A stretch of DNA of 64,000 nt from JAAZLS01 sp964463285. GTDB lineage: Bacteria; Bacillota; Dethiobacteria; DTU022. The stretch spans positions 13,072 to 77,071 of the forward strand of contig CAYXBB010000002.1 in assembly GCA_964463285.1 (NCBI GenBank), in the 5' to 3' direction. This document shows positions 34,642-43,390 of the stretch, in pieces. The first letter of the stretch is position 1; every line of letters begins with the position of its first letter. The notes under the pieces are model-generated. The model saw only the letters and a program-made list of their open reading frames with translations, was not told where the DNA came from and made no database searches. The translations under genes and the position numbers were made by a program.

Positions 34642-36858
34642 TCAGCATTCGCTATAGCCGCAGGCTTCGCATTTGGCGCAGCCCTCCACCCGAATCAGGG
34701 CGCCGGTGCCGCATTCCGGGCATATTTCTCGTGAATTGCAATGGTTGTTATCTTCTGCAGAATTTGCTTTTACCAGCTGAGCCAGAGCCCGTCCGATGGC
34801 ATCAGGGACGCTCATGATCCGGTTGGGACCAAATCCCACCGAGCGATATCCACCGATTCCTTCAAGCTGAGCAGTTATCTCTTCTACACCCACACCACAG
34901 CGCAGGGCCAGCGAGATTAGCCGGGCAATGGCCTCAGTAAAAGCCACCACATCGCTCCCGGCCTTGCCGATCTGGGCAAACAGCTCAAAAGGTTTTCCTG
35001 CGGCGGTATTGACCGTCACAAACAGATTCCCCAAAGGGGTCTTGATGCAGGTGGTATGGCCGGTCAGGGTTGCGGGGCGACTGCTTGGCCGAAGGGTTTC
35101 TTCCTCTTCAACTCCCACGTTTAAAACCTGCTTTTCCCGGGATCCGTCCCGATAGACAGTAATGCCCTTGCAACCCGTCTCCCAGGCAAGAATGTAAGCG
35201 TTTTTAACATCATCCACAGTGGCATCTCTTCTCAGATTTATAGTTTTGCTTACCGCATTGTTCGTATATTTTTGAAAAACCGCCTGATGACGGATGTGCC
35301 ACTTAGGATCGATCTCCAGGGCTGTTTTGAAAAGCGCCTTTATACGAGCCGGCACCGCCGCTTCACCAATTGGGATATATCCGCAGCAGGCAATATTGTG
35401 GATCAGCTCTTCGGAATAAAAACCCTCCCGGGAAGCTATCTCCAAAAAAAGAGGATTTACCTCGGGCAGATCCATCCCTCCCAGGATATTTTTCCGTAAA
35501 AAAGCCAGACCAAAATAGGGTTCAATCCCGCTACTGGCTCCGGCTAGAATTGATATGGTTCCGGTAGGAGCAATGGTGGTGCGAGTAGCGTTACGGACCC
35601 GCTCTTCCGGCCTGCCGGTATCGTAGATGCTGCCGGCAAAATTGGGAAATACCCCCCGCTCGGCAGCCAGATCCACAGAACATATTTGAGCCTCCTGGTT
35701 AATAAAGCGCATCACCTTCCCGGCAACCTCCAGAGCTGTCTCGCTATCGTACGGAAGGCCCAGGCGGACCAGCATATCGTGCCAACCCATCACCCCCAGT
35801 CCGATTTTCCTGTTGCCCTCTTTGTGCATCCGTGCGATCTCCTCGATCACGTAGCTGCTGCTATCGATGGCGTTGTCAAGAAAGCGAACGGCGCTCCGGG
35901 TTATTTCGCGCAGTTTCTCCCAATCCACCTCTCCCTCGTCTGTAACAAATTTGCCCAGGTTGAGGGAAGCCAGGCAGCAGGCCTCATAGGGCAACAGCGG
36001 CTGTTCTCCGCAGGGGTTCGTAGTTTCGTATTGGCCGATGTGGGGAGTGGGGTTAAAGCGGTTCATCTGGTCAATAAATATGATCCCCGGATCGCCTTTG
36101 CCCCATGCCTTTTCGACCATCAGGTCAAACACTTCCCCGGCATGCAGTTTCCCGATCTCTCCCGTTTCCGGATCGATGTGCGGTTCACCGGTACGCGGAT
36201 TGATCAACGTATAATAGGGATCCGGATCCTCCCCGGTTGCTTTCCGCATGAACCCATCGGAAACGGTAACCGAAAGGTTGAAATTGGTAACCTCATCTTC
36301 TCTCTCCTTGCAGCAAATGAATTTTAGAACATCGGGATGATCGTAGCGCAGTGAGCCCATGTTTGCGCCCCGTCGGGTTCCCCCCTGTTTGACCGCCTCC
36401 GTGGCCGCGTCAAAAATTTTTAAAAAAGATAGGGGGCCGCTGGCTACCCCGTTGGTGGTGCGCACCCGGTCACCGGCGGGCCGCAACCGGTCGAAAGAAA
36501 AACCGGTGCCCCCCCCGGTCTTCTGTACCAGGGCCATATATTTCAAGGAGGTGAAAATCCCCTCCATGCTGTCTTCCACCGGTAAAACGAAACAGGCGCT
36601 AAGCTGCTGTAGATCACGGCCGGCGTTCATCAGCGTGGGGGAATTGGGCATAAAATAAGCCTCGGCCATTGCCTGGTAAAATTCTTCTTCTGTCCTTTTT
36701 ACTTCGGCCTCATCCTTGCCGTATTCCCGTTCCACCGCAGCCATGTTTGAAGCTACCCTTCTGAGCAGATCGACCGGTGTCTCCAGGAGATTCCCTTCGG
36801 GATCTTTTTTTAAATATCTTTTTTCATAAGTAATCCGAGCATTTTCTGTTAGCTCCAA
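34642..36858 (-). CDS. nrdJ: Adenosylcobalamin-dependent (class II) ribonucleotide reductase
   Basis: 738 residues; makes deoxyribonucleotides with a B12 radical, so works with or without oxygen. Shows LSACFVLPVEDSMEGIF, QKTGGGTGFSFDRLRP, GTRRGANMGSL, the active-site NPCGEQPLLPYEACCLASLNL, APTGTISILAGASSGIEP and a cysteine-rich C-terminal tail (CPECGTGALIRVEGCAKCEACGYSEC) for re-reduction. Start is TTG 36858 with GGGGGTGG upstream. A B12 riboswitch was looked for upstream and not seen. Stands alone. Confidence 0.96.
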   Translation of the reverse strand: MELTENARITYEKRYLKKDPEGNLLETPVDLLRRVASNMAAVEREYGKDEAEVKRTEEEFYQAMAEAYFMPNSPTLMNAGRDLQQLSACFVLPVEDSMEGIFTSLKYMALVQKTGGGTGFSFDRLRPAGDRVRTTNGVASGPLSFLKIFDAATEAVKQGGTRRGANMGSLRYDHPDVLKFICCKEREDEVTNFNLSVTVSDGFMRKATGEDPDPYYTLINPRTGEPHIDPETGEIGKLHAGEVFDLMVEKAWGKGDPGIIFIDQMNRFNPTPHIGQYETTNPCGEQPLLPYEACCLASLNLGKFVTDEGEVDWEKLREITRSAVRFLDNAIDSSSYVIEEIARMHKEGNRKIGLGVMGWHDMLVRLGLPYDSETALEVAGKVMRFINQEAQICSVDLAAERGVFPNFAGSIYDTGRPEERVRNATRTTIAPTGTISILAGASSGIEPYFGLAFLRKNILGGMDLPEVNPLFLEIASREGFYSEELIHNIACCGYIPIGEAAVPARIKALFKTALEIDPKWHIRHQAVFQKYTNNAVSKTINLRRDATVDDVKNAYILAWETGCKGITVYRDGSREKQVLNVGVEEEETLRPSSRPATLTGHTTCIKTPLGNLFVTVNTAAGKPFELFAQIGKAGSDVVAFTEAIARLISLALRCGVGVEEITAQLEGIGGYRSVGFGPNRIMSVPDAIGRALAQLVKANSAEDNNHCNSREICPECGTGALIRVEGCAKCEACGYSEC

Positions 36859-37428
36859 CGATGGTCCACCCCCGTAAAATGCTGATAAACTAAATAAAAA
36901 CCAAAGAAGGTATGTTCATAATCCTAGACAGCCGATACGTTAATATTCTCTCTAAAGGGTTTCTTTCCTTCCTAAAATCGCCAATAAAAACACCCCTGTT
37001 CCGGTATAACCGGCCCTTGGATAATCCCCTGATGGAACCCGGAAAAACCTGAAAACTTTTAAAAAAGGCCGATTTATGTCGTATCCACGAAAGGCCCTTA
37101 TTTGTCACCCTGAAGGCAAAGCCAAAAAGATCTTAAAATTTTCCCGGTTCCTTATGCTCCTCTCGAATGAAAGTAAAAATTTTAATTTATCGATGGTAAC
37201 CCTCCCTGAAACGAGCTGCTGCTTTTCAAAAAAAAACACGGTTATTTTGCCTACCGGTTTAAAAAGATCGAATTGCCTGGGTTTAAATTGCATTTTAAGC
37301 GCAGGGGCAAAGGGAAACAGTAAAAGATGTTGTAAACAGCCTGAAAAAAAAATAGGGTGGACGATTTACAGCATAGAAGCTGTTTTTCATATTCCCCCGA
37401 CAGCACAAAAGAACCGTCCCTCCGTTTT
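36859..37428. other. Long A/T-rich gap before nrdJ
   Basis: 570 bases without a confident gene. It holds a doubtful 62-codon ORF (37105-37293, listed), a possible terminator after it (37063-37104), a small CCGGTTATACCGG hairpin near 37001-37013 and, next to the phosphoribosyltransferase gene, a short repeat fragment (37402-37431). Confidence 0.5.
37105..37293 (-). CDS. Hypothetical 62-residue protein, doubtful
   Basis: Open frame from ATG to TGA with a plausible basic, beta-rich composition (KITVFFFEKQQLVSGRVTI, LLSFERSIRNRENFKIFLAL). There is no good ribosome site before the ATG. A GGGCC...GGCC hairpin with TTTTTT follows within 12 bases of the stop, which is what a real small gene would show. 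I recognise no family. Confidence 0.3.
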   Translation of the reverse strand: MQFKPRQFDLFKPVGKITVFFFEKQQLVSGRVTIDKLKFLLSFERSIRNRENFKIFLALPSG

Positions 37429-37431
37429 TTA
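37402..37431. repeat. Short repeat fragment of the GGGACGGTTCTTTTGT type
   Basis: The minus strand reads AACGGAGGGACGGTTCTTTT followed by GTGCTGTCGG, right after the phosphoribosyltransferase stop. Very similar strings recur between genes in many Clostridia, often near REP-type Y1 transposases; this is from memory. Only one copy is in the window. Confidence 0.4.
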
Positions 37432-38067
37432 GGGGTCCCAGGCTTCTTGGAGGGCTGCCGTGACCTCGCTGTCGTCAACCTGACTGAAATCACGGTAAAA
37501 TTGGCCCACCGCGGCGAAATGCGGGGGTGCTTCTAACCAATATATCTCATCAACCTCCCGGCCCAGGCATTCCAGAGTTTCCGGTGGCCCTACCGGAATG
37601 GCCAGGATCAATTTTAGCGGACGTTTTTGTCTGATTCCCTGCAGGGCGGCACGCAGGGTAAAACCGGTTGCCACTCCATCGTCAACCAGGATGATTAACC
37701 TACCCGTAATATCCGGAAGCGGTTTCTGCCCGCGGTAAAGCCGCAAGCGGCGCTTAATTTCGACCTGCTCTTCTAATGATCTCCGTTCCAGATACCCCGC
37801 AGGTAAGTGCAACCTGTCCACCAGGATCTCATTGATCAGCAAGGAGCCGTTCCCGGCAACCGCACCTATAGCCAGCTCGGGCTGTCCGGGTGCACCGATT
37901 TTTCGGGTGATAATTAGATCGAGTTCTCCCCCCAGGCTTCGCCAGAGCGGTAAAGCCACAGAGACCCCGCCGCGGGGAACCGCCAGGATCAGCGGTAAAA
38001 ACCCGCGGTAAGCAGATAATTTCTTGGCAAGAAGTTCTCCGGCATGCCGGCGATTTTCAAACAGCAC
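37429..38067 (-). CDS. Phosphoribosyltransferase-domain protein
   Basis: 212 residues with a type I PRTase fold: RRHAGELLAKKLSAYRG, LAVPRGGVSVALPLWRSL, ITRKIGAPGQPELAIGAVA and the PRPP loop LIILVDDGVATGFTLRAAL. Free-standing members of this family are often called erythromycin-esterase-linked or MafI-type PRTases; the true base or acceptor is not known. Start GTG 38067 behind GGGAGGG. It lies 23 bases after cooC and is the last gene of the moxR-vwa-cooC operon, so it may be unrelated cargo or supply a ribosylated ligand. Confidence 0.85.
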   Translation of the reverse strand: MLFENRRHAGELLAKKLSAYRGFLPLILAVPRGGVSVALPLWRSLGGELDLIITRKIGAPGQPELAIGAVAGNGSLLINEILVDRLHLPAGYLERRSLEEQVEIKRRLRLYRGQKPLPDITGRLIILVDDGVATGFTLRAALQGIRQKRPLKLILAIPVGPPETLECLGREVDEIYWLEAPPHFAAVGQFYRDFSQVDDSEVTAALQEAWDP

Positions 38068-38090
38068 CGCCAGTCCCTCCCCGCAAAAAT

Positions 38091-38846
38091 TTATATCGCC
38101 AACCCTTCAAATAGCTTATCGGCGGCCTTTACCGCCGCAATCCCGGCTGACAGTTCCAAAAGCGCTTTCCCGGCAATATCATAATTCACAATCGCAGGCT
38201 CGAAGGGAATTTCCCCTAACAACTCAAGACCGGTACGGGCGATCTCCTCAGAAAGCTGCTCCACTTCCCCGGCCCGGCTGCGTGAGATCACCAGGCCCAT
38301 CCGGCCTATTTCCAACCGCAGGCTACCGGCTATTTCGCGGATCCGGCCGGCAGTGCGCACGCCCCTGGCAGTGGCATCGCTGGTAATCAAGAGCAAATCG
38401 GCCTGGGGCAAGACCCGCCGGCTTATATGTTCCATTCCCGCCTCGTTATCCATGATTAAATAATCATAGTTAACACTCAACCTCTCCAGGAAACGACGCA
38501 ATAGATCATTGGGGTAACAGTAACAACCAGGGCCCTGGGGATTGCCCATCACCAGCAAATCAAAATGTTTTGTCTCCACCAGAGCTTTATTGAGATTGTA
38601 TTCTATAAAAATATCCTTGGTCATCCCAACCGGAACACCACCAGGCTTTTTGGTTGTTTCCAGGATTGTGGCAATAGTTTCCTCAACAGCCAAACCAAGG
38701 GCTTCATTAAGATTTGCGTTGGCATCGGCATCCACGACCAGCATTGTTTTGTCGGGATGCTTTTCCTGCAAATAGCGGATCAACAGGGCAGCCAGGGTGG
38801 TTTTTCCGGTGCCCCCTTTACCTGCAATAGCAATGCGTTTTGTCAT
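38091..38846 (-). CDS. cooC: CooC-like nickel-insertion ATPase
   Basis: 251-residue MinD/ArsA-class ATPase with a deviant Walker A AGKGGTGKTTLAA at residue 8, DADANANL, the paired cysteines in GPGCYCYPNDLLR that bind metal in CooC dimers, and the late motif DNEAGMEHISRRVLPQ. CooC loads nickel into carbon monoxide dehydrogenase or acetyl-CoA synthase. It shares its first base with the last base of the upstream VWA gene. No CODH structural gene is in the window. Confidence 0.92.
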   Translation of the reverse strand: MTKRIAIAGKGGTGKTTLAALLIRYLQEKHPDKTMLVVDADANANLNEALGLAVEETIATILETTKKPGGVPVGMTKDIFIEYNLNKALVETKHFDLLVMGNPQGPGCYCYPNDLLRRFLERLSVNYDYLIMDNEAGMEHISRRVLPQADLLLITSDATARGVRTAGRIREIAGSLRLEIGRMGLVISRSRAGEVEQLSEEIARTGLELLGEIPFEPAIVNYDIAGKALLELSAGIAAVKAADKLFEGLAI

Positions 38847-40201
38847 CAGATCACTGCCTCTCGATCAAAAAATAGGGTGGTGGCAAACAGCCGTCCCGCG
38901 ACCGCCTTTTCCAGTTGGGCGATGGTATTGCAGGGCCACATTTCCACAAGTTCACTGAACGCTGCCACCGAGCGATGGCGGGACCACTGTTCCGGCGGCA
39001 GGGGGTTCAGCCAGATTATTTTCCGAACCCGCTCTTTCAGCCTTTGCAGCTCCGGCAAAGCCGTATCCAATTTAATCGTCCGGGTATCGCTGACCACGAT
39101 TACTATCGTCCGGGAGGTGAGCAGCTCACGATAATAACCGTTAAGTTCTGCCAGGGCAGCACCGATATTGGTGCCGCCTCCCCAGGATCTTCCATGTAGA
39201 ATTACGCGCCCCAGGAGCTGATCCAATCCGGACTGCTGTTCAAGAGCAGGGGTGAGATATTCCAGGGTGTCCGCAAAGGAAAAAAGCTCCAGGTTGGATA
39301 CCGCCGCCTGCAGGCCATAGATAAACTGCAGTACAAAACTACTGTAACGTTCCATGGAAGCAGAAAGATCGCCGATAAAAAGCAACTGTAGTTTTGAGCG
39401 CCGTTTCCGCCTATATTTTAGCAAAAAGGGTTGGCCACCGTGGCGCATGTTCATCCGAACCGTGCGGCGAAAATCGAGCGCCCCCCGGGACGCATCCCTT
39501 TGGCGGCGTTGCACCAACCGGCGAGCCAGCTGTTGAGAAAGTCGGTTGATCAACGCTTTGGCCGCCGGAAGGTCCGCCTGGCCGAGCATCTGCATGTCAG
39601 ACTCACACAACCGCTTATCCTCTTTCCCAGCAGCCCCACAACTGCCGGCTCCTCCTGCGGCAAAATTACCTCTTGAAAAGATCTGATCCCTTCGGCTATG
39701 CCAGTAGCGCAACTGCCCTTTGACCACAGTCTCTAAAAGAGGTCTAAGGGGACGCATTTCTTTTTCGGCTGCCTCAGTTTCTCGCACAAAACGGCACAGG
39801 CTCCGCTGCTCTTTTTCAGGCAAAGCGGTATAAAGCAGCATTTCTTCGTTAGAAAGACACAGCGGTTCTCCCTTGAAAGAAAGCTCATCAGCAGCGCTTT
39901 TCAATCTCATTTTTTGTTCCTCCTGCTGTTGCCGGGCCTCCCGAAATTGCCGGTTCCGGGTTTCCAATGGAACAAAATATCGCTCAAAGGCCTCTTCAAA
40001 AACCTGCAAGTCGTGATAACTTTTTACCAGGGTGGCCCGAAGGGCATCTTTGAAGGCTGTACGATCGGCAATATCGATATGTTCCAGTGCCCGCAAAGCG
40101 TCCAACAATTCCGCTGTTCCCAAGGGAAGACCCTCAGCTCGCAGCAGTGCAGCAAAAATAGCCATGTTCTCTTCAAAAGAGCAATCCGCCGGTGCGGTCA
40201 T
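38846..40201 (-). CDS. VWA-domain protein, CoxE-like
   Basis: 451 residues: a helical, charged N-terminal half and a von Willebrand A domain at about 265-440 with the MIDAS metal site GDLSASMERYSSF, GGGTNIG and IVVSDTRTI. CoxE-type proteins act with a MoxR/CoxD AAA ATPase as a chaperone pair that helps insert or activate the metal centre of enzymes such as molybdenum CO dehydrogenase. ATGA overlap with the ATPase gene upstream supports the pair. The link to nickel (cooC) in one operon is unusual. Confidence 0.88.
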   Translation of the reverse strand: MTAPADCSFEENMAIFAALLRAEGLPLGTAELLDALRALEHIDIADRTAFKDALRATLVKSYHDLQVFEEAFERYFVPLETRNRQFREARQQQEEQKMRLKSAADELSFKGEPLCLSNEEMLLYTALPEKEQRSLCRFVRETEAAEKEMRPLRPLLETVVKGQLRYWHSRRDQIFSRGNFAAGGAGSCGAAGKEDKRLCESDMQMLGQADLPAAKALINRLSQQLARRLVQRRQRDASRGALDFRRTVRMNMRHGGQPFLLKYRRKRRSKLQLLFIGDLSASMERYSSFVLQFIYGLQAAVSNLELFSFADTLEYLTPALEQQSGLDQLLGRVILHGRSWGGGTNIGAALAELNGYYRELLTSRTIVIVVSDTRTIKLDTALPELQRLKERVRKIIWLNPLPPEQWSRHRSVAAFSELVEMWPCNTIAQLEKAVAGRLFATTLFFDREAVI

Positions 40202-41112
40202 GGACAGGTATACTCTCCTTCCCCGTTTACGGGATTTCGCAATAACCGATCTATGCCTGTTTTTCCGATTTTTCTGTGAAACAGCAACTGGTCCTGGCGA
40301 TTTTTCAACAACAGGTTAAGGGTATCGGTTACCAGTACGCCATCAAGTCTCTTCTTACCCAAGGTCATCAAGGCCTGCGTCCAGTCAAGAGTTTCAGCAA
40401 TCGAAGGTTTTTTCCGCAAATCTTCTTGGCAACGAAGATGGGCAATCACCCGGGCAATCTCTGTGGCCAGACGTTCCCCCACCTCCGGGATCCGGGCCTG
40501 GATGATCTGGGTTTCTCTGGCGATATCCGGGAATTCGAAATACAGGTAAAGACAACGTCGTTTCAGGCCGTCGGAAAGTTCTCGCTCGCTGTTGCTGGTT
40601 AGAACCACTACGGGGATATTTTCCGCCTTCAGCGTACCCAGTTCGGGAATTGAAACCTGGAAATCAGAGAGGATTTCGAATAAAAAGGCTTCGAATTCGG
40701 GATCGGTTTTGTCAACCTCATCAATCAAAAGAACCACCTGACGGAGGGAGCGAATGGCTTTTAACAGGGGCCTCTCAAGCAGATAGGAGAGAGAAAATAG
40801 ATCCTCTTCCCCAACTTGTGCCCCCTCAAGGCCGCGCTCAATCTGGATCCGCAATAGCTGTCGCTGGTAATTCCATTCGTAAAGTGCTTTGGTCTCATCA
40901 AGACCTTCATAACATTGCAAGCGGATCAACTCCGTCTCCAGGATCTCCGCCAGCACCTTCCCCATTTCTGTTTTTCCCACGCCCGGAGCACCCTCAATCA
41001 ATAGCGGTTTCTGTAGCCTCAGGGCCAGGAAAACGGTAAGAACGGCACTTTGATCAATGATATATCCGCTGGCAGCAAAGCGCTGCTGCAACTCAGCCAG
41101 GTTTACCTGCAC
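40198..41112 (-). CDS. MoxR/CoxD-like AAA+ ATPase
   Basis: 304 residues. AAA+ core with Walker A GAPGVGKTEMGKVLAE near residue 36, YEGLDETKALYEWNYQRQLL (typical of the CoxD subgroup), Walker B VVLLIDEVDKTDPEFEAFLFEIL, sensor LTSNSERELSDGLKRRCLY. GTG 41112 follows AAAGGGAGG by six bases, so it is preferred to ATG 41136. First gene of the operon MoxR-VWA-CooC-PRTase, driven by a good promoter just upstream. Confidence 0.92.
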   Translation of the reverse strand: MQVNLAELQQRFAASGYIIDQSAVLTVFLALRLQKPLLIEGAPGVGKTEMGKVLAEILETELIRLQCYEGLDETKALYEWNYQRQLLRIQIERGLEGAQVGEEDLFSLSYLLERPLLKAIRSLRQVVLLIDEVDKTDPEFEAFLFEILSDFQVSIPELGTLKAENIPVVVLTSNSERELSDGLKRRCLYLYFEFPDIARETQIIQARIPEVGERLATEIARVIAHLRCQEDLRKKPSIAETLDWTQALMTLGKKRLDGVLVTDTLNLLLKNRQDQLLFHRKIGKTGIDRLLRNPVNGEGEYTCP

Positions 41113-41413
41113 GGTTAGCCTCCCTTTTTGTAACATGACCTGTTCAACTTATCATACTATAAATTTTTTTTTGCAGCAAACCCGGCCGTTCTATTCTGCC
41201 CATAGCCCGCAAACCCCGGAGGGCATTATAAGACCAGGGCCTGTTGTAGCCGCGGGAGCTGCTATTCCGATCCGGCAGGCCCCCACGCCGGGTGCTCATC
41301 AAATGATTATAAAAATCGGGGCAAGAAATGAGGCGGTAACTGTAACCTCCGAAGAAAAAACAAAGGTCGGCAATTTTTTAGATGGCTGTTGCCCATTTGA
41401 AACCTATCGTTCC
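41113..41413. other. Intergenic region upstream of the MoxR gene
   Basis: About 300 bases with the promoter at 41151-41179 and nothing else I can support. An open plus-strand frame across it was judged spurious. Confidence 0.5.
41151..41179 (-). promoter_or_regulatory. Promoter of the MoxR-VWA-CooC operon
   Basis: On the minus strand TTGCTG, exactly 17 bases (very A-rich), then TATGAT, about 35 bases before the GTG start. Confidence 0.65.
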
Positions 41414-41587
41414 TTAAAGCTGTTCCCGCGGGTGAGAAAGTGTACGGCGGATCTTTTCGGCGGCAATCTCTTCTTCCAGTTCTAAAATTCGGGCCAGGAC
41501 CTTTGCCCGACCGGTTCCCCTGGTAATGTGGTATTCCCGCAACAGATTTTCCCGCGTTTCGTTGAGATTTACTAGCACGTCGGGCAT
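41414..41587 (-). CDS. Hypothetical 57-residue charged protein
   Basis: ATG 41587 with GGGGGAATT upstream, TAA at 41414. The product (MPDVLVNLNETRENLLREYH then ITRGTGRAKVLARILELEEE, then IAAEKIRRTLSHPREQL) is highly charged and helical, with heptad-like Leu/Ile spacing, and looks like a small coiled-coil protein. It stands between the symporter operon terminator and the MoxR operon on the same strand. Codon choice resembles its neighbours. I recognise no family. Confidence 0.6.
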   Translation of the reverse strand: MPDVLVNLNETRENLLREYHITRGTGRAKVLARILELEEEIAAEKIRRTLSHPREQL

Positions 41588-41661
41588 AAAGTAATTCCCC
41601 CTTCGATCAATTAAACTCTATTTTAAACAATTTCCAGGCAAATATGTATTTGCCCGCTCTT

Positions 41662-41692
41662 AAAAAATCCGGGGCTTCGGGCCCCGGATTTA
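41662..41692 (-). terminator. Terminator of the symporter operon
   Basis: On the minus strand ATCCGGGGC and GCCCCGGAT form a 9-bp stem with a small loop followed by six T. It ends the run of dehydrogenases, symporter and small protein. Confidence 0.9.
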
Positions 41693-41730
41693 GGTGTACA
41701 AAGGAATCTCTTGGGGGATAAATCTGTAAA

Positions 41731-41841
41731 CTACAGCTCTTTGATTTTTTTCCTGGCTTCCTCAAAGTACCAAAAGGCAACGGCTACCGCACCGATTATG
41801 GAAATTGCCCCGAAAATATTATTTAAAACATTCCAGATCAT
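41731..41841 (-). CDS. 36-residue membrane peptide, probable symporter accessory subunit
   Basis: The ATG overlaps the symporter TGA (ATGA), so its translation is coupled. The peptide has one membrane helix (VLNNIFGAISIIGAVAVAFW) and a charged tail (EEARKKIKEL). Small single-helix partners of sodium symporters are known, such as MetS next to MetP, and an unnamed 'symporter small accessory protein' group exists. The fit of size, place and topology is good. A strong terminator follows within 40 bases. Confidence 0.7.
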   Translation of the reverse strand: MIWNVLNNIFGAISIIGAVAVAFWYFEEARKKIKEL

Positions 41842-43352
41842 GCTTTAACCCCCTTCTGTTCTACCACTTCTTTGCCCAGGGCATTGGCAATCAGATATAC
41901 TACCAGCGCGATCGGCGTAATTATAATAATTCCGTATTCTTGCCAAAGCTCGATGTTCCCAATCTGGATAACATATACCTCATAAAATTCATTCCAGGTT
42001 CCAAAGAAGTTGGTCCAGATATACCAGACAATGGAGCAGATCACACCCACGGCAGTGGACAAGGTGCCTGCTATTTTTTTGGGGGGAGTTTTGGAAAATG
42101 TCCCGAAATAAACCGGGATCAAAGAGGTGGTGATAATTATAGTGGCCTGGAATACCCAGGCTTCCATCATCCGTTCGAAAAACAAGGCCAGGGCCAATGA
42201 TATAACCGCCGATATTACAACGCCGATTTTGGTCATCCGTTCGGTCTCTCGGGAGGTGGCCTGCGGTTTAAAAACTCCCTTGTACAGATCATACCCAAGC
42301 ACTCCGCCGGCTACCAGAAAATAAGAATCGGCGGTTGACATGGCACAAGCCAGCACCCCGGCCAGAAACAGTCCCATCACTCCAACCGGCAAATATTGCC
42401 CGGCAATGGCAAACAGTGCCTGATTGGGGGCAACCTCCGGGATAATTTCTAATCCAATCGCCGCCGCTCCCAATATTCCTAAAAAAGTTACAATCCAATC
42501 AAATGACAACCACAGGGGAATTCCTACAAAAAAAGCCTTCTTGATTTCTTTCGGGCCTGCAGAAGCAAATATTCTTTGGAAAAAAGCCGGTTCCGCCAAT
42601 GCTGCAAATGCGGTTAAGGAATAAGCTACCAGTATCCAGGGGGTTAGATAACCTACCTCCGCCCGGAAAAAATATTCAAATTCACCGACGTAATTTTCCA
42701 GACCTATTATCACCTGGTCATACCCGCCTACCCCGTTCCAGCCCAAAATTAAGGCCAGGCCTACCGCGATCATCATTACAAAAAACTGAATAAAATCGGT
42801 CATAATTACCGCCCACAAGCCCCCGGTCCAAGTATATATTACAATTACCACTGACCCGATTAAAATTCCCACCCAGATGGGAATCCCGGTAAGCAGGTGT
42901 AATAAAAACCCTATGGCCATCATTTCCAGAGAATTGTTGGAATATAGGAATGCTGCAATGGAGGCAAAGATCCCGGCAACTTTACCATAGCTGTTAAACA
43001 CAATGTCTTGCATGGTACAATCTTCGGGAAATTTTTCTTTAAATTTGGGGGCTAAAAAGGCCATGGCAAAATAAAGAGCGGTGAACGGTAAGGCGTAGAA
43101 ATAGAAAGAGGATATCCCTTCGAAAAAAGATACCTCAGAATCGCCAAACAAAGTATCCAACCCGTAAAATGTAGATACCAGGGTAGCCACCAGGAGCGGA
43201 GCAGTGATGTTTTTACCGGCCATAAAATAATCGTCAAACCCCTTGGATTTTTTGGAAAAATAAAATCCCACCCCCAGCATGCCGGCAATGTACAAAACAA
43301 CGATAATCCAGTCCACTGCATGCAACCTGACTACAATTTCATCCACCTGCAA
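41838..43352 (-). CDS. Sodium:solute symporter (SSS family)
   Basis: 504 residues with about 13 membrane helices, in the order of the SSS/SLC5 fold: VGFYFSKKSKGFDDYFMAGKN, SNNSLEMMAIGFLLHLLTG, IYTWTGGLWAVIMTDFIQFFVM, LAEPAFFQRIFASAGPKEIKKA and GVLACAMSTADSYFLVAGG. Subfamily members carry amino acids, carboxylates or polyamines with Na+. TTG start behind AAGGAGG. Downstream of the two saccharopine-dehydrogenase-like genes by 38 bases; the cargo is probably the substrate or product of those enzymes, which is inference. Confidence 0.92.
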   Translation of the reverse strand: MQVDEIVVRLHAVDWIIVVLYIAGMLGVGFYFSKKSKGFDDYFMAGKNITAPLLVATLVSTFYGLDTLFGDSEVSFFEGISSFYFYALPFTALYFAMAFLAPKFKEKFPEDCTMQDIVFNSYGKVAGIFASIAAFLYSNNSLEMMAIGFLLHLLTGIPIWVGILIGSVVIVIYTWTGGLWAVIMTDFIQFFVMMIAVGLALILGWNGVGGYDQVIIGLENYVGEFEYFFRAEVGYLTPWILVAYSLTAFAALAEPAFFQRIFASAGPKEIKKAFFVGIPLWLSFDWIVTFLGILGAAAIGLEIIPEVAPNQALFAIAGQYLPVGVMGLFLAGVLACAMSTADSYFLVAGGVLGYDLYKGVFKPQATSRETERMTKIGVVISAVISLALALFFERMMEAWVFQATIIITTSLIPVYFGTFSKTPPKKIAGTLSTAVGVICSIVWYIWTNFFGTWNEFYEVYVIQIGNIELWQEYGIIIITPIALVVYLIANALGKEVVEQKGVKA

Positions 43353-43390
43353 TCTACCTCCTTGCGTTTAAAAATCGACCATCGGAACCT

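Noticed and set aside
36859..37428. B12 riboswitch upstream of nrdJ
   Set aside because: Looked for because the enzyme needs B12. The conserved GCCACTG-type box and other aptamer segments are not present on the minus strand.
41057..41485. 142-codon open frame on the plus strand
   Set aside because: It runs antisense over the start and promoter of the MoxR gene and over the 57-residue gene, has no ribosome site and an odd composition.
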